Shown: piece by piece, positions 49,418-59,324 of the stretch
How the letters are laid out: every line of letters starts with the position of its first letter
Position numbering within the stretch: position 1 is the stretch's first letter
NCBI RefSeq assembly: GCF_006539865.1
Contig: NZ_BJNV01000010.1
Coordinates: 1 to 64,000, forward strand
Origin: Zoogloea ramigera
GTDB lineage: Bacteria > Pseudomonadota > Gammaproteobacteria > Burkholderiales > Rhodocyclaceae
DNA length: 64,000 nt
Direction of reading: 5' to 3'
The notes under the pieces: model-generated
What the model was told of the DNA's origin: nothing
What the model saw: the letters and a program-made list of their open reading frames with translations, nothing else
Databases searched by the model: none
Translations under genes and position numbers: made by a program

Positions 49418-50800
49418 ATGTTTTCGAGTCATTCTGCCCTCTACCGAAGCGTCGCCCCCGCGCTGCAGGAGCGCCTGCTGGCGGCGCAGAGCCATCTGCG
49501 CGCCCTTCTCACCGAACAGGCCAGCCTGCGCCGGGCCCGCCGGGCCCTCGAGCAGAGCCAGTGGCTGCCGCCCGAGGGCTGGCAGGCCCTGCAGCTGGAG
49601 GAGGCGCGCAGCCTGGCCCTGCATGCGGCCCGGCGGGTGCCCTATTACCGCGAGCTGTTCGGGCGGCTGGGCGTCGACCCGCTGGCCTGGCGCAGCCTCG
49701 ATGACCTGCACGCCTTGCCGGAGCTGTCCAGGGACGACGTGATCGAGGCGGGCGCCAGCCTGCTGGCCGAGGGCGGCCCGTGGCTGCGCTTCAAGGGCTC
49801 GACCAGCGGCACCACGGGCCGGGCCATGCTGGGCTGGCGCGACCGGGCCTCGATCGCCGTCGAGCAGGCCTTCGTCGAGCGCCAGGCGGCGTGGGCGGGC
49901 TATCGCCCGGGCGAGCGCCGGGCCTGGCTGCGGGGCGACCCGGTGGTGCCGGCGCACCAGTCGGAAGGCCCCCTGTGGCGCCTGAACCGGGCGGAGAACA
50001 TGCTGATGCTGTCCTCCTACCACCTGTCGCCCGGCAACGGCGCCGCCTACATCGAGGCCCTCGAACGCTTCGACCCGGTGCTGCTGCAGGCCTACCCCTC
50101 GTCGATCAGCTATCTGGCCCGCTGGCTGGAAGAGCACGACCGGGTCTATCGGGGCCCGTCGCTGCGGGGCATCGTGACCTCGTCGGAAACCCTCAGCCCG
50201 GCCGACCGGCAGGTGATCACCGAGCGCTTCGGCTGCCGGGTGTTCGACTGGTATGGCGCCTTCGAGCGGGTGGCCGCCATCGGCACCTGCGAACACGGCA
50301 ACTACCACGTGCTGGAGGACTACGGCTGCGTGGAGTTCGAGCCCAACGGCGACGGCACCGCCAACCTCATCGGCACCGGCTTCGGCAACCGCAGCATGCC
50401 GCTCATCCGCTACCGGGCCGACGACGTGGTGGTGCCCGCCGACCCGGGCTACCGCTGCCCCTGCGGGCGCAGCTTCCGGGTCGTGGAGCGGGTGCTGGGG
50501 CGGGTGGACGACGTGATCCGCACCCCCGACGGCCGCCACGTGGTGATGCTGGACTGGATCTTCGCCGGGCTGTTCGGGCTGATGGAGGCCCAGGTGGTGC
50601 AGGAGAGGCTGGACGAGGTGCGCATCCGCATCGTCGCCGGCAGCGAGTTCGGCTTCGCCGACGAGCAGGCCCTGCTGGCCCGGGCGCTCGAGCGGCTGGG
50701 GCCGCGGGTAAGGATTCGAATCGAGCGCGTCGCGCAGATCGAGCGCACGCGCAATGGCAAGTTCCGGCAGATCGTCAGCCGACTGAGTGGTGAACAATGA
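49418..50800 (+). CDS. second PaaK/CapK-like adenylate-forming enzyme
   Basis: 460 residues. P-loop motif RFKGSTSGTTGRAMLGW, then YPSSISYLARWLEEHDRV, the acceptor motif FDWYGAFERVAAIGTCEHG and PLIRYRADDVVVP, followed by a cysteine pair in GYRCPCGRSFRVVERVLG. It has better-preserved motifs than the enzyme at 46908. The pair suggests two acyl-type activations, or one active and one divergent copy. ATG 49418; coupled to the next gene by ATGA. Confidence 0.87.
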   Translation: MFSSHSALYRSVAPALQERLLAAQSHLRALLTEQASLRRARRALEQSQWLPPEGWQALQLEEARSLALHAARRVPYYRELFGRLGVDPLAWRSLDDLHALPELSRDDVIEAGASLLAEGGPWLRFKGSTSGTTGRAMLGWRDRASIAVEQAFVERQAAWAGYRPGERRAWLRGDPVVPAHQSEGPLWRLNRAENMLMLSSYHLSPGNGAAYIEALERFDPVLLQAYPSSISYLARWLEEHDRVYRGPSLRGIVTSSETLSPADRQVITERFGCRVFDWYGAFERVAAIGTCEHGNYHVLEDYGCVEFEPNGDGTANLIGTGFGNRSMPLIRYRADDVVVPADPGYRCPCGRSFRVVERVLGRVDDVIRTPDGRHVVMLDWIFAGLFGLMEAQVVQERLDEVRIRIVAGSEFGFADEQALLARALERLGPRVRIRIERVAQIERTRNGKFRQIVSRLSGEQ

Positions 50801-52785
50801 AAACAATGCCGTCCTTCAACCAGGTGGAGTGGTACTGGAACCGCCTGCGCTGCATGTCCGTCTCCGAGATCATGGGCCGCGCCGGCAAGCAGGCGAGCCA
50901 CGCCATGGCGCGGCGGCGCGGGCCGGTGAGCGTGCCCCAGCCGCGCTTCGAGCGGGCCGGCGCACGCTGGCTGCCGCGGGAGATCCCGGAGAGCGCCGGG
51001 CAGGCAGTCGCCCGCGCCAACGAGGTGTTGTCGGGCCACTGGCGGATCTTCGCCCGCGGGGCGCTGCCGCTGGGTTTCCCGCCCGAGTGGAACCGCAACC
51101 CCGACAAGGGCGCGCTTCTGCCCATGCACTTCGGCAAGGCGATGTCCTTCCGCGACCCCGCCGAGACCGGTGACATCAAGTACCTGTGGGAGCCCAACCG
51201 CCACCTGGAGCTGGTGTGCCTGGCCCAGGCCTGGCAGGTCACCGGCGATTCGCGCTACCTCGAGGCGATCGGCACGGCCCTCGACAGCTGGTTCGTCCAG
51301 TGCCCCTATCCCCTCGGCGCCAACTGGTCGAGCGCGCTGGAGGCGGGCATCCGCCTGATCAACTGGGCGACCGTGTGGCAGCTGATCGGCGGCCTGCAGT
51401 CGCCGCTGTTCGCCAACCCGCTGGGCAAGGTGCTGCGTACCGACTGGCTCAATTCGGTGTGGCGCCACGCCGAGTTCATCCGCGGCCACCGCTCGGGGCA
51501 CTCGTCGGCCAACAACCACCTGATCGGCGAACTGGCCGGGCTGTTCGTGGCGGGCGCCACCTGGCCCTTCTGGGAGGAGGCCAAGCTGTGGCGGCGCAGC
51601 GCCCGGGACGGCCTCGAGCACGAGATCGCCACCCAGAACAGCGAGGACGGCGTCAACCTGGAGCAGTCCAGCGCCTACCAGCAGTTCGTGTGGGATTTCC
51701 TGCTGATGGCCGAACTGGCCGCCCGGGCCACCGGCAAGCCCTTCTCCGAGCGCTACCGGCAGCGCCTCGAGGCGATGGCCGAATACGTGGCGGCGATCAT
51801 GGATAGCGGCGGCAACGTGCCCATGTTCGGCGATGCCGACGACGGGCTGGTCTCGGGACTGTCCCTTGGGGCCGGCGGCTGTCCCTTCCAGAGCCAGCTC
51901 GCCACCGCGGCGCTGCTCTTCGCCAATCCGTCCCTGGCCCGCAAGGCGGGCGTGGTCGACCTGCGCACCCGCTGGCTGCTGGGCGGCGAGGCCTGCGCCC
52001 AGTTCGACAACCTGCTGCTGCGGGCGGCGCCGGCCACGGTACGCAAGGACTTCCCGGAAGGCGGGATGTTCGTGCTGGGCGCCAACCTCGACACCCCCGA
52101 CGAGTTCCGCGTGGTGGCCGACGCCGGCCCCCTGGGCCTTGGCGGCATCGCCGCCCATGGGCACGCGGACGCCTTGTCGTTCACGCTGTCGGTGGCGGGG
52201 CGGGAGTTTCTGGTCGATCCGGGCACCGGCACCTATCACGGCCCCCGGGCCTGGCGCGACGGTTTCCGCGGCACCGCGATGCACAACACGCTGTGCATCG
52301 ACGGCCACGACCAGGCGGTCTCCGGCGGCAAGTTCATGTGGGTGCGCAAGTACCGCAGCACGGTGATCGAGCGCGGCGGCAACCGGGTGCTCGACAAGCT
52401 GGTCGCCGAACACGACGGCTACAAGCGCCTGCCGGGCAAGCCGGCCCACCGGCGCAGCTGGGAGCTCGACAAGCTGGGCGACGTGCTGGTGGTGCGGGAC
52501 GAGATCAGCGGCTCCCGGGCCCAGCTGGTGGCGCTCAACTGGCACTTCAGCGAGGAGTGCAGCGTCACCTGCACCCCCGACGGCCTGCTGGTGGCCAACG
52601 GGCCGGTGAACCTCGAGATCGTTCTGCCGCCGAACGGCGAGGTCAGCCTGCTCCGCGGCAGCGACTCGCCCCTGGCTGGCTGGGTATCCCGGGGCTACGA
52701 CCGCATCGTGCCCAGCACCACCGTGACGTGGCGCGGCCGCATCGAACCGGGGGAAGAACTGGAGACGCGGATCAAGCGCGTCTGA
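50797..52785 (+). CDS. heparinase II/III family alginate lyase-like protein
   Basis: 662 residues. N-terminal alpha toroid (about 60-360) with RHLELVCLAQAWQVTGD, GANWSSALEAGIRLINW, SGHSSANNHLIGELAGL and LEQSSAYQQFVWDFLLM; C-terminal beta-sandwich with IAAHGHADALSFTLSVAGRE, FLVDPGTGTYHGP and TAMHNTLCIDGHDQA. The H/N/Y residues in these motifs are typical for polysaccharide lyase activity. No signal peptide is evident, so it may be cytoplasmic or membrane-associated. Lyases in EPS loci usually trim or edit the polymer. It ends the locus. Confidence 0.9.
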   Translation: MKTMPSFNQVEWYWNRLRCMSVSEIMGRAGKQASHAMARRRGPVSVPQPRFERAGARWLPREIPESAGQAVARANEVLSGHWRIFARGALPLGFPPEWNRNPDKGALLPMHFGKAMSFRDPAETGDIKYLWEPNRHLELVCLAQAWQVTGDSRYLEAIGTALDSWFVQCPYPLGANWSSALEAGIRLINWATVWQLIGGLQSPLFANPLGKVLRTDWLNSVWRHAEFIRGHRSGHSSANNHLIGELAGLFVAGATWPFWEEAKLWRRSARDGLEHEIATQNSEDGVNLEQSSAYQQFVWDFLLMAELAARATGKPFSERYRQRLEAMAEYVAAIMDSGGNVPMFGDADDGLVSGLSLGAGGCPFQSQLATAALLFANPSLARKAGVVDLRTRWLLGGEACAQFDNLLLRAAPATVRKDFPEGGMFVLGANLDTPDEFRVVADAGPLGLGGIAAHGHADALSFTLSVAGREFLVDPGTGTYHGPRAWRDGFRGTAMHNTLCIDGHDQAVSGGKFMWVRKYRSTVIERGGNRVLDKLVAEHDGYKRLPGKPAHRRSWELDKLGDVLVVRDEISGSRAQLVALNWHFSEECSVTCTPDGLLVANGPVNLEIVLPPNGEVSLLRGSDSPLAGWVSRGYDRIVPSTTVTWRGRIEPGEELETRIKRV

Positions 52786-52873
52786 GTGCCCCCAGGGTAG
52801 GGCTCCGCCCCCGGGGGCAAAGCAAACCTGGGTTGGCCCTGCGTTTCCCTGAAAGGGCGCAGCGCAGCGGGCT

Positions 52874-53731
52874 TCAGTTGCCGCCCTGGGCGGGAAAGAA
52901 CAGCGCGATCACCGCGCCGAGCCCTTCTTCGGCCTCCGCCCGGATGTCGGCGATCTGGGCAGGCTCGAGCTCCAGCATCGCGACACTCAGCGGGTCGAGC
53001 AGGGCCAGGGCTGCCTCGTCGGGGGTGTCGTGTTCCCGGGTGGCGAGGACCTGGTTGGCCAGGTGGAGCAAGGCCGCCTCGTTGACGTGGGGGCCGGCGA
53101 GGGCCGGCATCAGCTGGGCGCCGATCGCCTTCGCAAAGCCCCCCGGCAGCCGCCAGGCCGACGCCAGCGCCGCACCCACCTCGGCAAAGTTGCAACCCAC
53201 GATGCGGGCCTCGGCGTCCTGGATGGGCTCCTTGTCGCGGGCTGCGCTCTCGAGGGCCGCGGCGCTGGGCTCGGGCGCCACCTGGAACATCACCAGATGG
53301 CCGATATCGGCCAGCAGCCCCTCGACGAACATCCGCTCCGGGTCGCCCATGCCCAGCCGGCGCGCCGCGGCCCGCGCGACGAGGCCGCGGAACACCGAAT
53401 CGCTCCAGAAGCGCCCCATGTGCATGCGGGCCGGCCGGATGCCGTTGAAGGCTGCCACCACCAGGGTGCTCAGCACCAGATCGTGGATCTGCTGCATGCC
53501 CATCAGGTTGACCGCCCGGGAGACGGTCTCGACCTTGCCCGGAAAACCATACAGCACACTGTTCACCACCCGCAGCACGCGGGCGGTGATCGCCGCATCG
53601 CCGGAGACGGCCTCAGCGAGCTCGAGCACCGAGCTGTCGGGGTCGTCGAGCAGATCGCGGATTCGGTGATAGACGGCCGGCAGGCTGGCAAGTTTTTCGA
53701 CACAGGCAACGAGTTCTTGGGGTGTGGACAT
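52874..53731 (-). CDS. HDOD domain signalling protein
   Basis: 285 residues with a single HDOD domain: CVEKLASLPAVYHRIRDLLD, DDPDSSVLELAEAVSGDAAI, ARVLRVVNSVLYGFPGKVET and LLADIGHLVMFQVAPE. HDOD proteins act in regulatory and second-messenger-linked pathways and lack proven hydrolase activity. It is transcribed alone toward the EPS locus end. Between it and the heparinase gene only a GC-rich hairpin-like stretch (52789-52819) is seen. The 264 bases upstream hold its promoter and that of the EEP gene; no further gene. Confidence 0.88.
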   Translation of the reverse strand: MSTPQELVACVEKLASLPAVYHRIRDLLDDPDSSVLELAEAVSGDAAITARVLRVVNSVLYGFPGKVETVSRAVNLMGMQQIHDLVLSTLVVAAFNGIRPARMHMGRFWSDSVFRGLVARAAARRLGMGDPERMFVEGLLADIGHLVMFQVAPEPSAAALESAARDKEPIQDAEARIVGCNFAEVGAALASAWRLPGGFAKAIGAQLMPALAGPHVNEAALLHLANQVLATREHDTPDEAALALLDPLSVAMLELEPAQIADIRAEAEEGLGAVIALFFPAQGGN

Positions 53732-53995
53732 GATGGCTATAATCAGCGGGCGACAAGGCCATTTACGGCAGGTGGGCAGAGTGCTTTAGGGCGGCGCCGC
53801 GAGCCTTGGCCGGGGCGGCAGCCGTCGTGACATAAATCCTCGTTCTCAGCAAGTCCTGTGCCGGTTTCGGCAATCGGACACGGCCACTTGACGATTTACC
53901 AAAGAGGAAGCCGGCTGGCCTTGCTATGCTCCTTTGCGACGATCCCCTGACGGCTTGCCGAGGGGCCTCGTGAAACCTGGAGAAAAGAGTCCTTG

Positions 53996-54856
53996 ATGAA
54001 ACTACTGAGCTGGAACATCCAGTGGGGACGGGGCGCTGACGGTGAGACCACGCTGCGGCGAACGGTGTCCGCCATCCGTACGCTGGGCGATTTTGATGTG
54101 ATCTGCCTTCAGGAGGTGGCCGTCGGATTCGCCGGCCTGCAGGGCGGCTCGCCCGTGGATGGGGTTGCCGTGCTGGCGGCGGCCTTTCCCGGCTACAGCG
54201 CCCATTTCGCCGAGGCCGTCGACATGCCCGACGGCCAGGGTGGGCGCAGCCTGTTCGGCAACCTCACGCTGTCGCGCGTGCCGGTGGGGCAGGTGTTCCG
54301 GCACAGCCTGCCGCGCCCGCCCGAAGAGGGCGTGCCGAGCATGCCGCGGGTGTGCCTCGAGGTGATCGTCGAGGGCCCGCAAGGCCCCCTGCGGGTGATG
54401 AACACCCACCTGGAGTACTACTCGCGCATCCAGCGCATGACCCAGATCGCTGCGCTGCATACGCTGCAATGCGACGCGGTCCGTCTGGCCGCCATGCACC
54501 CCGCTGCCGAGGGTGAAGACGCCAAGGCCGGCTCACCCTTCGCGACGCTGCCGAGGCCGGCCTCGGCGGTGATCTGCGGTGACTTCAATTGCGAACCGGG
54601 CAGCCCGGAGTACTACCGCATGACGGCTCCCATCAGCGCCGATGTGTCGGGCTGGGAGGACGCCTGGCGAGCCTGCTACGGCGACATCGCACACCTGTGC
54701 ACGGTTGGTCTGAACGGTGCGGAGTGGCCGGATCGAGCCTACTGCTGTGATTACTTCTTCGTGAGCGCCGACCTCGTCGACCGCGTCGAGGCGGTGGCCG
54801 TCGACCAGAACACCGCCGCCTCCGATCACCAGCCCATCATCCTCACCATCGGCTGA
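53996..54856 (+). CDS. endonuclease/exonuclease/phosphatase family protein
   Basis: 286 residues with the EEP motifs: MKLLSWNIQWGRGADG, VICLQEVAVGF (catalytic glutamate), HLEYYSRIQRMTQI, VICGDFNCEPGSPEYY and the ending SDHQPIILTIG (catalytic histidine). Such metal-dependent enzymes cleave phosphodiesters; substrate may be nucleic acid or lipid. ATG 53996 is taken over TTG 53993 by family start. It stands alone. Confidence 0.9.
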   Translation: MKLLSWNIQWGRGADGETTLRRTVSAIRTLGDFDVICLQEVAVGFAGLQGGSPVDGVAVLAAAFPGYSAHFAEAVDMPDGQGGRSLFGNLTLSRVPVGQVFRHSLPRPPEEGVPSMPRVCLEVIVEGPQGPLRVMNTHLEYYSRIQRMTQIAALHTLQCDAVRLAAMHPAAEGEDAKAGSPFATLPRPASAVICGDFNCEPGSPEYYRMTAPISADVSGWEDAWRACYGDIAHLCTVGLNGAEWPDRAYCCDYFFVSADLVDRVEAVAVDQNTAASDHQPIILTIG

Positions 54857-54968
54857 AAGCGGCCGGCGAGGCATGCCCCGGCACGCCACCGGGACAACAC
54901 AGGGTCGCCCCAAGGCTTTCTTGATCCCCGACGGTGAGCGGGCTGGGTGAAGGCCGGCCCTGGGGCAA

Positions 54969-55490
54969 TCAGAGCTGGACCAGCTTGTCCTCGTAGCGCC
55001 GGGCGTTGTGCACGTAATTGGTGGCGCTGGCCTTGAGCTTGGCGATTTCGTGGTCGGTCAGCTCGCGGATGATGCGGCCTGGCGAACCGCACACCAGCGA
55101 ACGGTCGGGAATGACCTTCCCTTCGGGAATCAAGGAATTGGCGCCGATCAGGCAGTGCTTGCCGATCACCGCGCGGTTGAGCACCACGGCATTGATGCCG
55201 ATCAGCGAGCCTTCACCCACCGTGCAGCCATGCAGCATGGCCTTGTGGCCGATGGTGACGTCACGGCCGATGTCGAGGGGCACGCCGTCGTCGGTGTGCA
55301 GCACCGCGGCGTCCTGGACATTGGTGTTTTCGCCGATGGTGATCGGGTCGTTGTCGCCCCGCAGGATGGCCCCGAACCACACATTGACGTTGCGTCCGAG
55401 ATGGACATCGCCAATCACCGTGGCATTGTCTGCAATCCAGACACCCTCATGCAGTTGCGGGCTGTGGTCTCCGAGGCGGTAAATCGGCAT
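54969..55490 (-). CDS. gamma-class carbonic anhydrase-like protein
   Basis: 173 residues of left-handed beta-helix with hexapeptide repeats ([20 protein letters not shown]). Zinc histidines are in [30 protein letters not shown]; the residues of the gamma-CA site GDN and NVQD are present. The family is widely called YrdA/PaaY-like, and carbonic anhydrase activity is not always found. ATG 55490 follows AGGAAAA. The 100 bases downstream to the EEP gene form a convergent gap. Confidence 0.9.
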   Translation of the reverse strand: MPIYRLGDHSPQLHEGVWIADNATVIGDVHLGRNVNVWFGAILRGDNDPITIGENTNVQDAAVLHTDDGVPLDIGRDVTIGHKAMLHGCTVGEGSLIGINAVVLNRAVIGKHCLIGANSLIPEGKVIPDRSLVCGSPGRIIRELTDHEIAKLKASATNYVHNARRYEDKLVQL

Positions 55491-55691
55491 GTATTTTTCC
55501 TGTTTTTGGTTGAGTTTCGCCCGTGCCGCCGAATGGCCAGGCGAAGAGCGCGCCATAATATCAGGGTAATGATCGAGTGCAAGGGAAAAGCGCCCGCGCT
55601 GCCGCTTTCCGCAAGGGAACCAAGGGCTTAGTGGGCTTCGGAGGCGGTCTTTCGAGTGCCACGCCCCCCACGACAACAGGAGAAAAAACCC

Positions 55692-56483
55692 ATGACCGGC
55701 CAGAATTTCGTGCTTTTCGAGCAGCGTGAGGCCATCGTCACGCTCACCCTCAACGCCCCCGAGGCCCGCAATGCGCTCTCCAGCCAGGCGCAGTGGGACG
55801 CCGTGGTGGCCGCCTGCGAGCGGGTGCAGGCCGACCCGACTGTGAAGGTGGTGATCCTCACCGGCGCCGGCAGCGCCTTCTGCGCCGGCGGCAACGTCAA
55901 GGATTTCCGCGACAAGCGCGGGCTGGCGGCCGGCAGCGGGATGGAGATCCGCGACAACTACCGGCGCGGCATCCAGCGCATCCCGCTGGCCTTCCACCGC
56001 CTTGACGTGCCGACCATCGCCGCGGTGAACGGCCCGGCCATCGGCGCCGGCTGCGACCTCGCCTGCATGGCCGACATCCGCATCGCCTCCGAGAAGGCCA
56101 GCTTCGCCGAGAGCTTCGTGAAGCTGGGGCTGATCCCCGGCGACGGCGGCGCGTGGCTGCTGCAGCGGGTGGTTGGCTACGCCCGGGCCGCCGAGATGAG
56201 CTTCACCGGCGAGCTTGTCGGCGCCCAGGCTGCGCTGGCGATGGGGCTGGTGTCGCGGGTAGTGCCCCACGAAACCCTGCTCGACGAGGCCAATGCCCTG
56301 GCCGAGCGCATCGCCGCCAACCCGGGCCAGGCCCTGCGCATGACCAAGCGCCTGATGCGCGAGGCCCAGACCAGCCGGCTCGACTCCATCCTCGAGCTCT
56401 CCGCCGCCTACCAGGCCCTCACCCACGGCTCGGCCGAGCACGACGGCGCGGTGGCCGCCTTCCTCGACGGCCGCAAGGGCTGA
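55692..56483 (+). CDS. enoyl-CoA hydratase
   Basis: 263-residue crotonase. Oxyanion-hole loops [18 protein letters not shown] and [20 protein letters not shown]; the catalytic glutamates lie in [20 protein letters not shown]. The C-terminal helix [20 protein letters not shown] closes the trimer. It hydrates trans-2-enoyl-CoA in fatty-acid or related degradation; chain-length preference is not visible. ATG 55692 has AGGAG upstream. It is followed after 3 bases by the MazG-like gene. Confidence 0.9.
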   Translation: MTGQNFVLFEQREAIVTLTLNAPEARNALSSQAQWDAVVAACERVQADPTVKVVILTGAGSAFCAGGNVKDFRDKRGLAAGSGMEIRDNYRRGIQRIPLAFHRLDVPTIAAVNGPAIGAGCDLACMADIRIASEKASFAESFVKLGLIPGDGGAWLLQRVVGYARAAEMSFTGELVGAQAALAMGLVSRVVPHETLLDEANALAERIAANPGQALRMTKRLMREAQTSRLDSILELSAAYQALTHGSAEHDGAVAAFLDGRKG

Positions 56484-56486
56484 GCG

Positions 56487-56846
56487 ATGGGCGCCGACCT
56501 CGCCGAGCTGAGCCGCCTCGTCACCGCCTTCCGCGACGCCCGCGACTGGGCGCAGTTCCATTCCCTGCGCAGCCTCATCGTGTCGCTCAACCTCGAAGCC
56601 GGCGAGCTCCTCGAGCTCACCCAGTGGAAGGCCGACGACGAGATCGAGGCGCTGCCGGCCGATCTCCACGGCCGCGAGGCGCTGGAAGATGAATGCGCCG
56701 ACGTACTGATGTACCTGCTGCTCATCGCCGACCGGGCGGGCATCGACCTGGAGGCCGCAACCCGCGCCAAGCTCGTCAAGAACGAGGCCAAGTACCCGGT
56801 CGAACGTTTCCGCGGCTCATCCCGCAAGTACGACGCCGCGGGCTGA
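56487..56846 (+). CDS. MazG-like nucleotide pyrophosphohydrolase
   Basis: 119 residues. Signature [20 protein letters not shown] followed by [20 protein letters not shown] provides the metal-binding EExxE...ExxD pattern of all-alpha NTP pyrophosphatases (dCTPase/RS21-C6 type). It likely removes non-canonical nucleotides. The start is 3 bases after the hydratase stop. Confidence 0.9.
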   Translation: MGADLAELSRLVTAFRDARDWAQFHSLRSLIVSLNLEAGELLELTQWKADDEIEALPADLHGREALEDECADVLMYLLLIADRAGIDLEAATRAKLVKNEAKYPVERFRGSSRKYDAAG

Positions 56847-56852
56847 CCTCCG

Positions 56853-56889
56853 CCGCCCGGCCGCCCACGCAAAACCGGCGGCCGGGCGG
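56853..56889. repeat. 13-bp-arm GC hairpin before rlmJ
   Basis: CCGCCCGGCCGCC (56853-56865) and GGCGGCCGGGCGG (56877-56889), perfect arms with an 11-base loop. There is no T tract, so it may act as a weak terminator or attenuator between the MazG-like gene and rlmJ. Confidence 0.5.
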
Positions 56890-56946
56890 TCGAGGTGTTA
56901 GCATCGCGCCCCTGATCTTTCGTTTCTGCGCCGCTGCGCCAACGCC

Positions 56947-57795
56947 ATGCTGAGTTATCGCCACGCCTTCCACGCCGGCAACCACGCCGACGTGCTCAAG
57001 CACTTCGTGCTCGTCCAGTTGCTCGAATACTTCAACCAGAAGGACAAGCCCTACTGGTACATCGACACCCACGCCGGGGCGGGCTGCTACGCGCTGGACG
57101 AGGCCTTTGCCCGCAAGAACGCCGAGTTCGATGAGGGCGTCGCGCGCCTCCTCGGGCGCAAGGACGTGCCCTCCGAAGTGAAGAGTTATCTCAAGGTGGT
57201 GCGCGACCTGAACAACAACACCGGCAAGCTGCGCCTCTACCCGGGCTCGCCGTGCTGTGCCGCGCCGCTCTTGCGCGCCGACGACCGGATGCGCCTGTTC
57301 GAGCTCCACCCGGCCGACTGCCGGCTGCTGCGGAAAACGTTCGAGGACGAGGGGAGCAAGGCCATCGTGCTGGAGCAGGACGGCTTCACCGGCATCAACG
57401 CCTTCCTGCCGCCCCCGACGCGCCGCGCGCTGGTGCTGATCGACCCGCCCTACGAGGTCAAGACCGATTACCGCACGGTGGTGGCCATGCTCAAGGAAAG
57501 CCTGCGCCGCTTCCCGACCGGCACCTACATGGTGTGGTACCCGAAGCTCCACAGCATGCAGTCCCGCGAGCTGCCCGAGAAGCTCAAGCGCCTGCCCGAC
57601 ACCAAATGGCTGCATGTGAGCATGGACGTGCACAAGCCGGCCGACGATGGCTTCGGGATGCACGGCAGCGGGCTGTTCATCATCAACCCGCCGTGGACAC
57701 TGCCGGCCACCCTGAAAAAGGTGATGCCCTGGCTGGTCGAGGTGCTGGGGCAGGACGAGGGCGCGTCGTTCAAGCTGGAGTTCGAGATCGCCTGA
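56947..57795 (+). CDS. rlmJ: 23S rRNA (adenine-2030-N6)-methyltransferase
   Basis: 282 residues. The N-terminus MLSYRHAFHAGNHADVLKHF is diagnostic of RlmJ. SAM site in YIDTHAGAGCYALD and catalytic DPPYEVKTDY (about residue 163). The C-terminus IINPPWTLPATLKKVMPWL matches the family. It methylates 23S rRNA. ATG 56947, single gene with terminator downstream. Confidence 0.95.
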   Translation: MLSYRHAFHAGNHADVLKHFVLVQLLEYFNQKDKPYWYIDTHAGAGCYALDEAFARKNAEFDEGVARLLGRKDVPSEVKSYLKVVRDLNNNTGKLRLYPGSPCCAAPLLRADDRMRLFELHPADCRLLRKTFEDEGSKAIVLEQDGFTGINAFLPPPTRRALVLIDPPYEVKTDYRTVVAMLKESLRRFPTGTYMVWYPKLHSMQSRELPEKLKRLPDTKWLHVSMDVHKPADDGFGMHGSGLFIINPPWTLPATLKKVMPWLVEVLGQDEGASFKLEFEIA

Positions 57796-57825
57796 TCACC
57801 CGGCGGCTTTGCCCGGGTGAACGAG

Positions 57826-57862
57826 CGAGGGGCCTGCATGACTGCAGGCCCCTCGTGTTTTT
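57826..57862. terminator. bidirectional terminator between rlmJ and the CoA-transferase gene
   Basis: CGAGGGGCCTGCA-TGAC-TGCAGGCCCCTCG: a perfect 13-bp stem followed by TGTTTTT on the plus strand. It lies in the gap between converging genes. Confidence 0.85.
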
Positions 57863-57889
57863 ACTGCGCCCGGCGGACGCTGCTGCAGC

Positions 57890-59185
57890 TTACAGCAGGT
57901 TCATCTTCTTGGCGGCTTCGGTAAGCTGACCGCGGAAGTCCGGGTGGGCGATGCCGATCAGGGCCTGGGTGCGCTGCTTGGCGCTCTTGCCGCGCAGCTG
58001 GGCCACACCGTACTCGGTCACCACGTAGTTGATGTCGTTCTTGCTGGTGGATACGTGGGTGCCCGGGGTGAGGGTCGGGACGATGCGCGAGATCGTGTTG
58101 TCCTTGGCCGTCGAGGGCAGCACGATGAAGGCCTTGCCGCCCTTGGAACGGTTGGCCGAACGCACGAAGTCGGACTGGCCGCCGGTGCCGGAGTAGGGCA
58201 GCGGGCCGAGGCTCTCTGAACCGCACTGGCCCAGGAAGTCGATCTCCAGCGTGGCGTTGATGCACATCAGGTTGTCGTTCTGGCCAGCGATGTACGGATC
58301 GTTGGTGAAGTCGACCGGGTGCATCTCGACCATCGGGTTGCGGTGCAGGAACTTGTAGAGCTTCTTGGAGCCGAGGGCGAAGGTGGCGACCATCTTGCCG
58401 GGCATGAAGTTCTTGCGGCGGTTGGTGACGGCGCCGGCCTCGAGGAGCGTGAGGATGCCGTCGCCCACCATCTCGGTGTGGATGCCGAGGTCGTGCTTGT
58501 GGGTGAGCTGCATCACCACGGCGTCGGGGATGCCGCCGTAGCCGATCTGCAGGGTCGAGCCGTCTTCGATCATGTCGGCCACGTACTTGCCGATGGCTTC
58601 CTGCACCGGCCCGATGGTCGGCAGGCCAACCTCGAGCACCGGCTCATCGTTCTCGACCAGCGCGGTGACCTGGGAGATGTGGATGTGGCAGTTGCCGAAG
58701 GCGAACGGCACGTTGGGGTTCACCTCGACGACGACGGCGCGGGCCTTGCGGATGGCGGCCATCGTGTAGTCGGGGGCCAGGCCCAGCGAGAAGTAACCGT
58801 GCTCGTCCATCGGCGAGACCTGGGTGAACACCACCTCGGCGGGCATCAGGCCACGGTCGATGAGCTGCGGCATCTCGGAGAAGTAGCTGGGGTAGAAGTC
58901 ACCCACGCCCTCCTTGAAGCCCGGACGCGTGGCGCCGCTGAAGAAGTAGGCCACGTGGCGCACGTTTTCGGCGGTGGTCGGGTCGAGGTAGCCGAACTTG
59001 CGCACGGCCAGGATCTGCGACACCTTGACGTCGCGGAAGTCGCGACGGTGCTCGGACAGGGCGTTGAGGAGCGCCGGCGGCTCGGCAACGGCGGTCGGCA
59101 CGACGATGGTGTCGCCGTTATGAACATTACGGATCGCCTCGGCGGCGGTGACGCGCTTGGCTGCGTACTGGGCGTGAACTGTCAT
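57890..59185 (-). CDS. acetyl-CoA hydrolase / CoA-transferase family protein
   Basis: 431 residues. AcetylCoA_hydro domains: VVPTAVAEPPALLNALSEHR, VSPMDEHGYFSLGLAPDYTM, LQIGYGGIPDAVVMQL and TLEIDFLGQCGSESLGPLPY (the glutamate of LEIDFLGQ being the likely catalytic residue), then GTGGQSDFVRSANRSKGGKA. It matches 4-hydroxybutyrate/butyryl-CoA:acetate CoA-transferases and acetyl-CoA hydrolases; the acceptor cannot be told apart. ATG 59185 has GGAAAAA upstream. It is transcribed alone. Confidence 0.92.
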   Translation of the reverse strand: MTVHAQYAAKRVTAAEAIRNVHNGDTIVVPTAVAEPPALLNALSEHRRDFRDVKVSQILAVRKFGYLDPTTAENVRHVAYFFSGATRPGFKEGVGDFYPSYFSEMPQLIDRGLMPAEVVFTQVSPMDEHGYFSLGLAPDYTMAAIRKARAVVVEVNPNVPFAFGNCHIHISQVTALVENDEPVLEVGLPTIGPVQEAIGKYVADMIEDGSTLQIGYGGIPDAVVMQLTHKHDLGIHTEMVGDGILTLLEAGAVTNRRKNFMPGKMVATFALGSKKLYKFLHRNPMVEMHPVDFTNDPYIAGQNDNLMCINATLEIDFLGQCGSESLGPLPYSGTGGQSDFVRSANRSKGGKAFIVLPSTAKDNTISRIVPTLTPGTHVSTSKNDINYVVTEYGVAQLRGKSAKQRTQALIGIAHPDFRGQLTEAAKKMNLL

Positions 59186-59324
59186 CTGTTTTTTTCCCTC
59201 GTGGCTGTCTTATAAAAGCATCAAACCATACTTTCTCAGCATGGTGAGTACTGAATTGTATCGCTCCCCCGTGCCCCGTCGTCTGGCCTGGGTCAAGGAA
59301 TGCACTTCTGGAAACCCGCCGTCG

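Noticed and set aside
52789-52819. Terminator after the heparinase-like gene
   Set aside because: GC-rich stem can form, but there is no T run; too weak to annotate.
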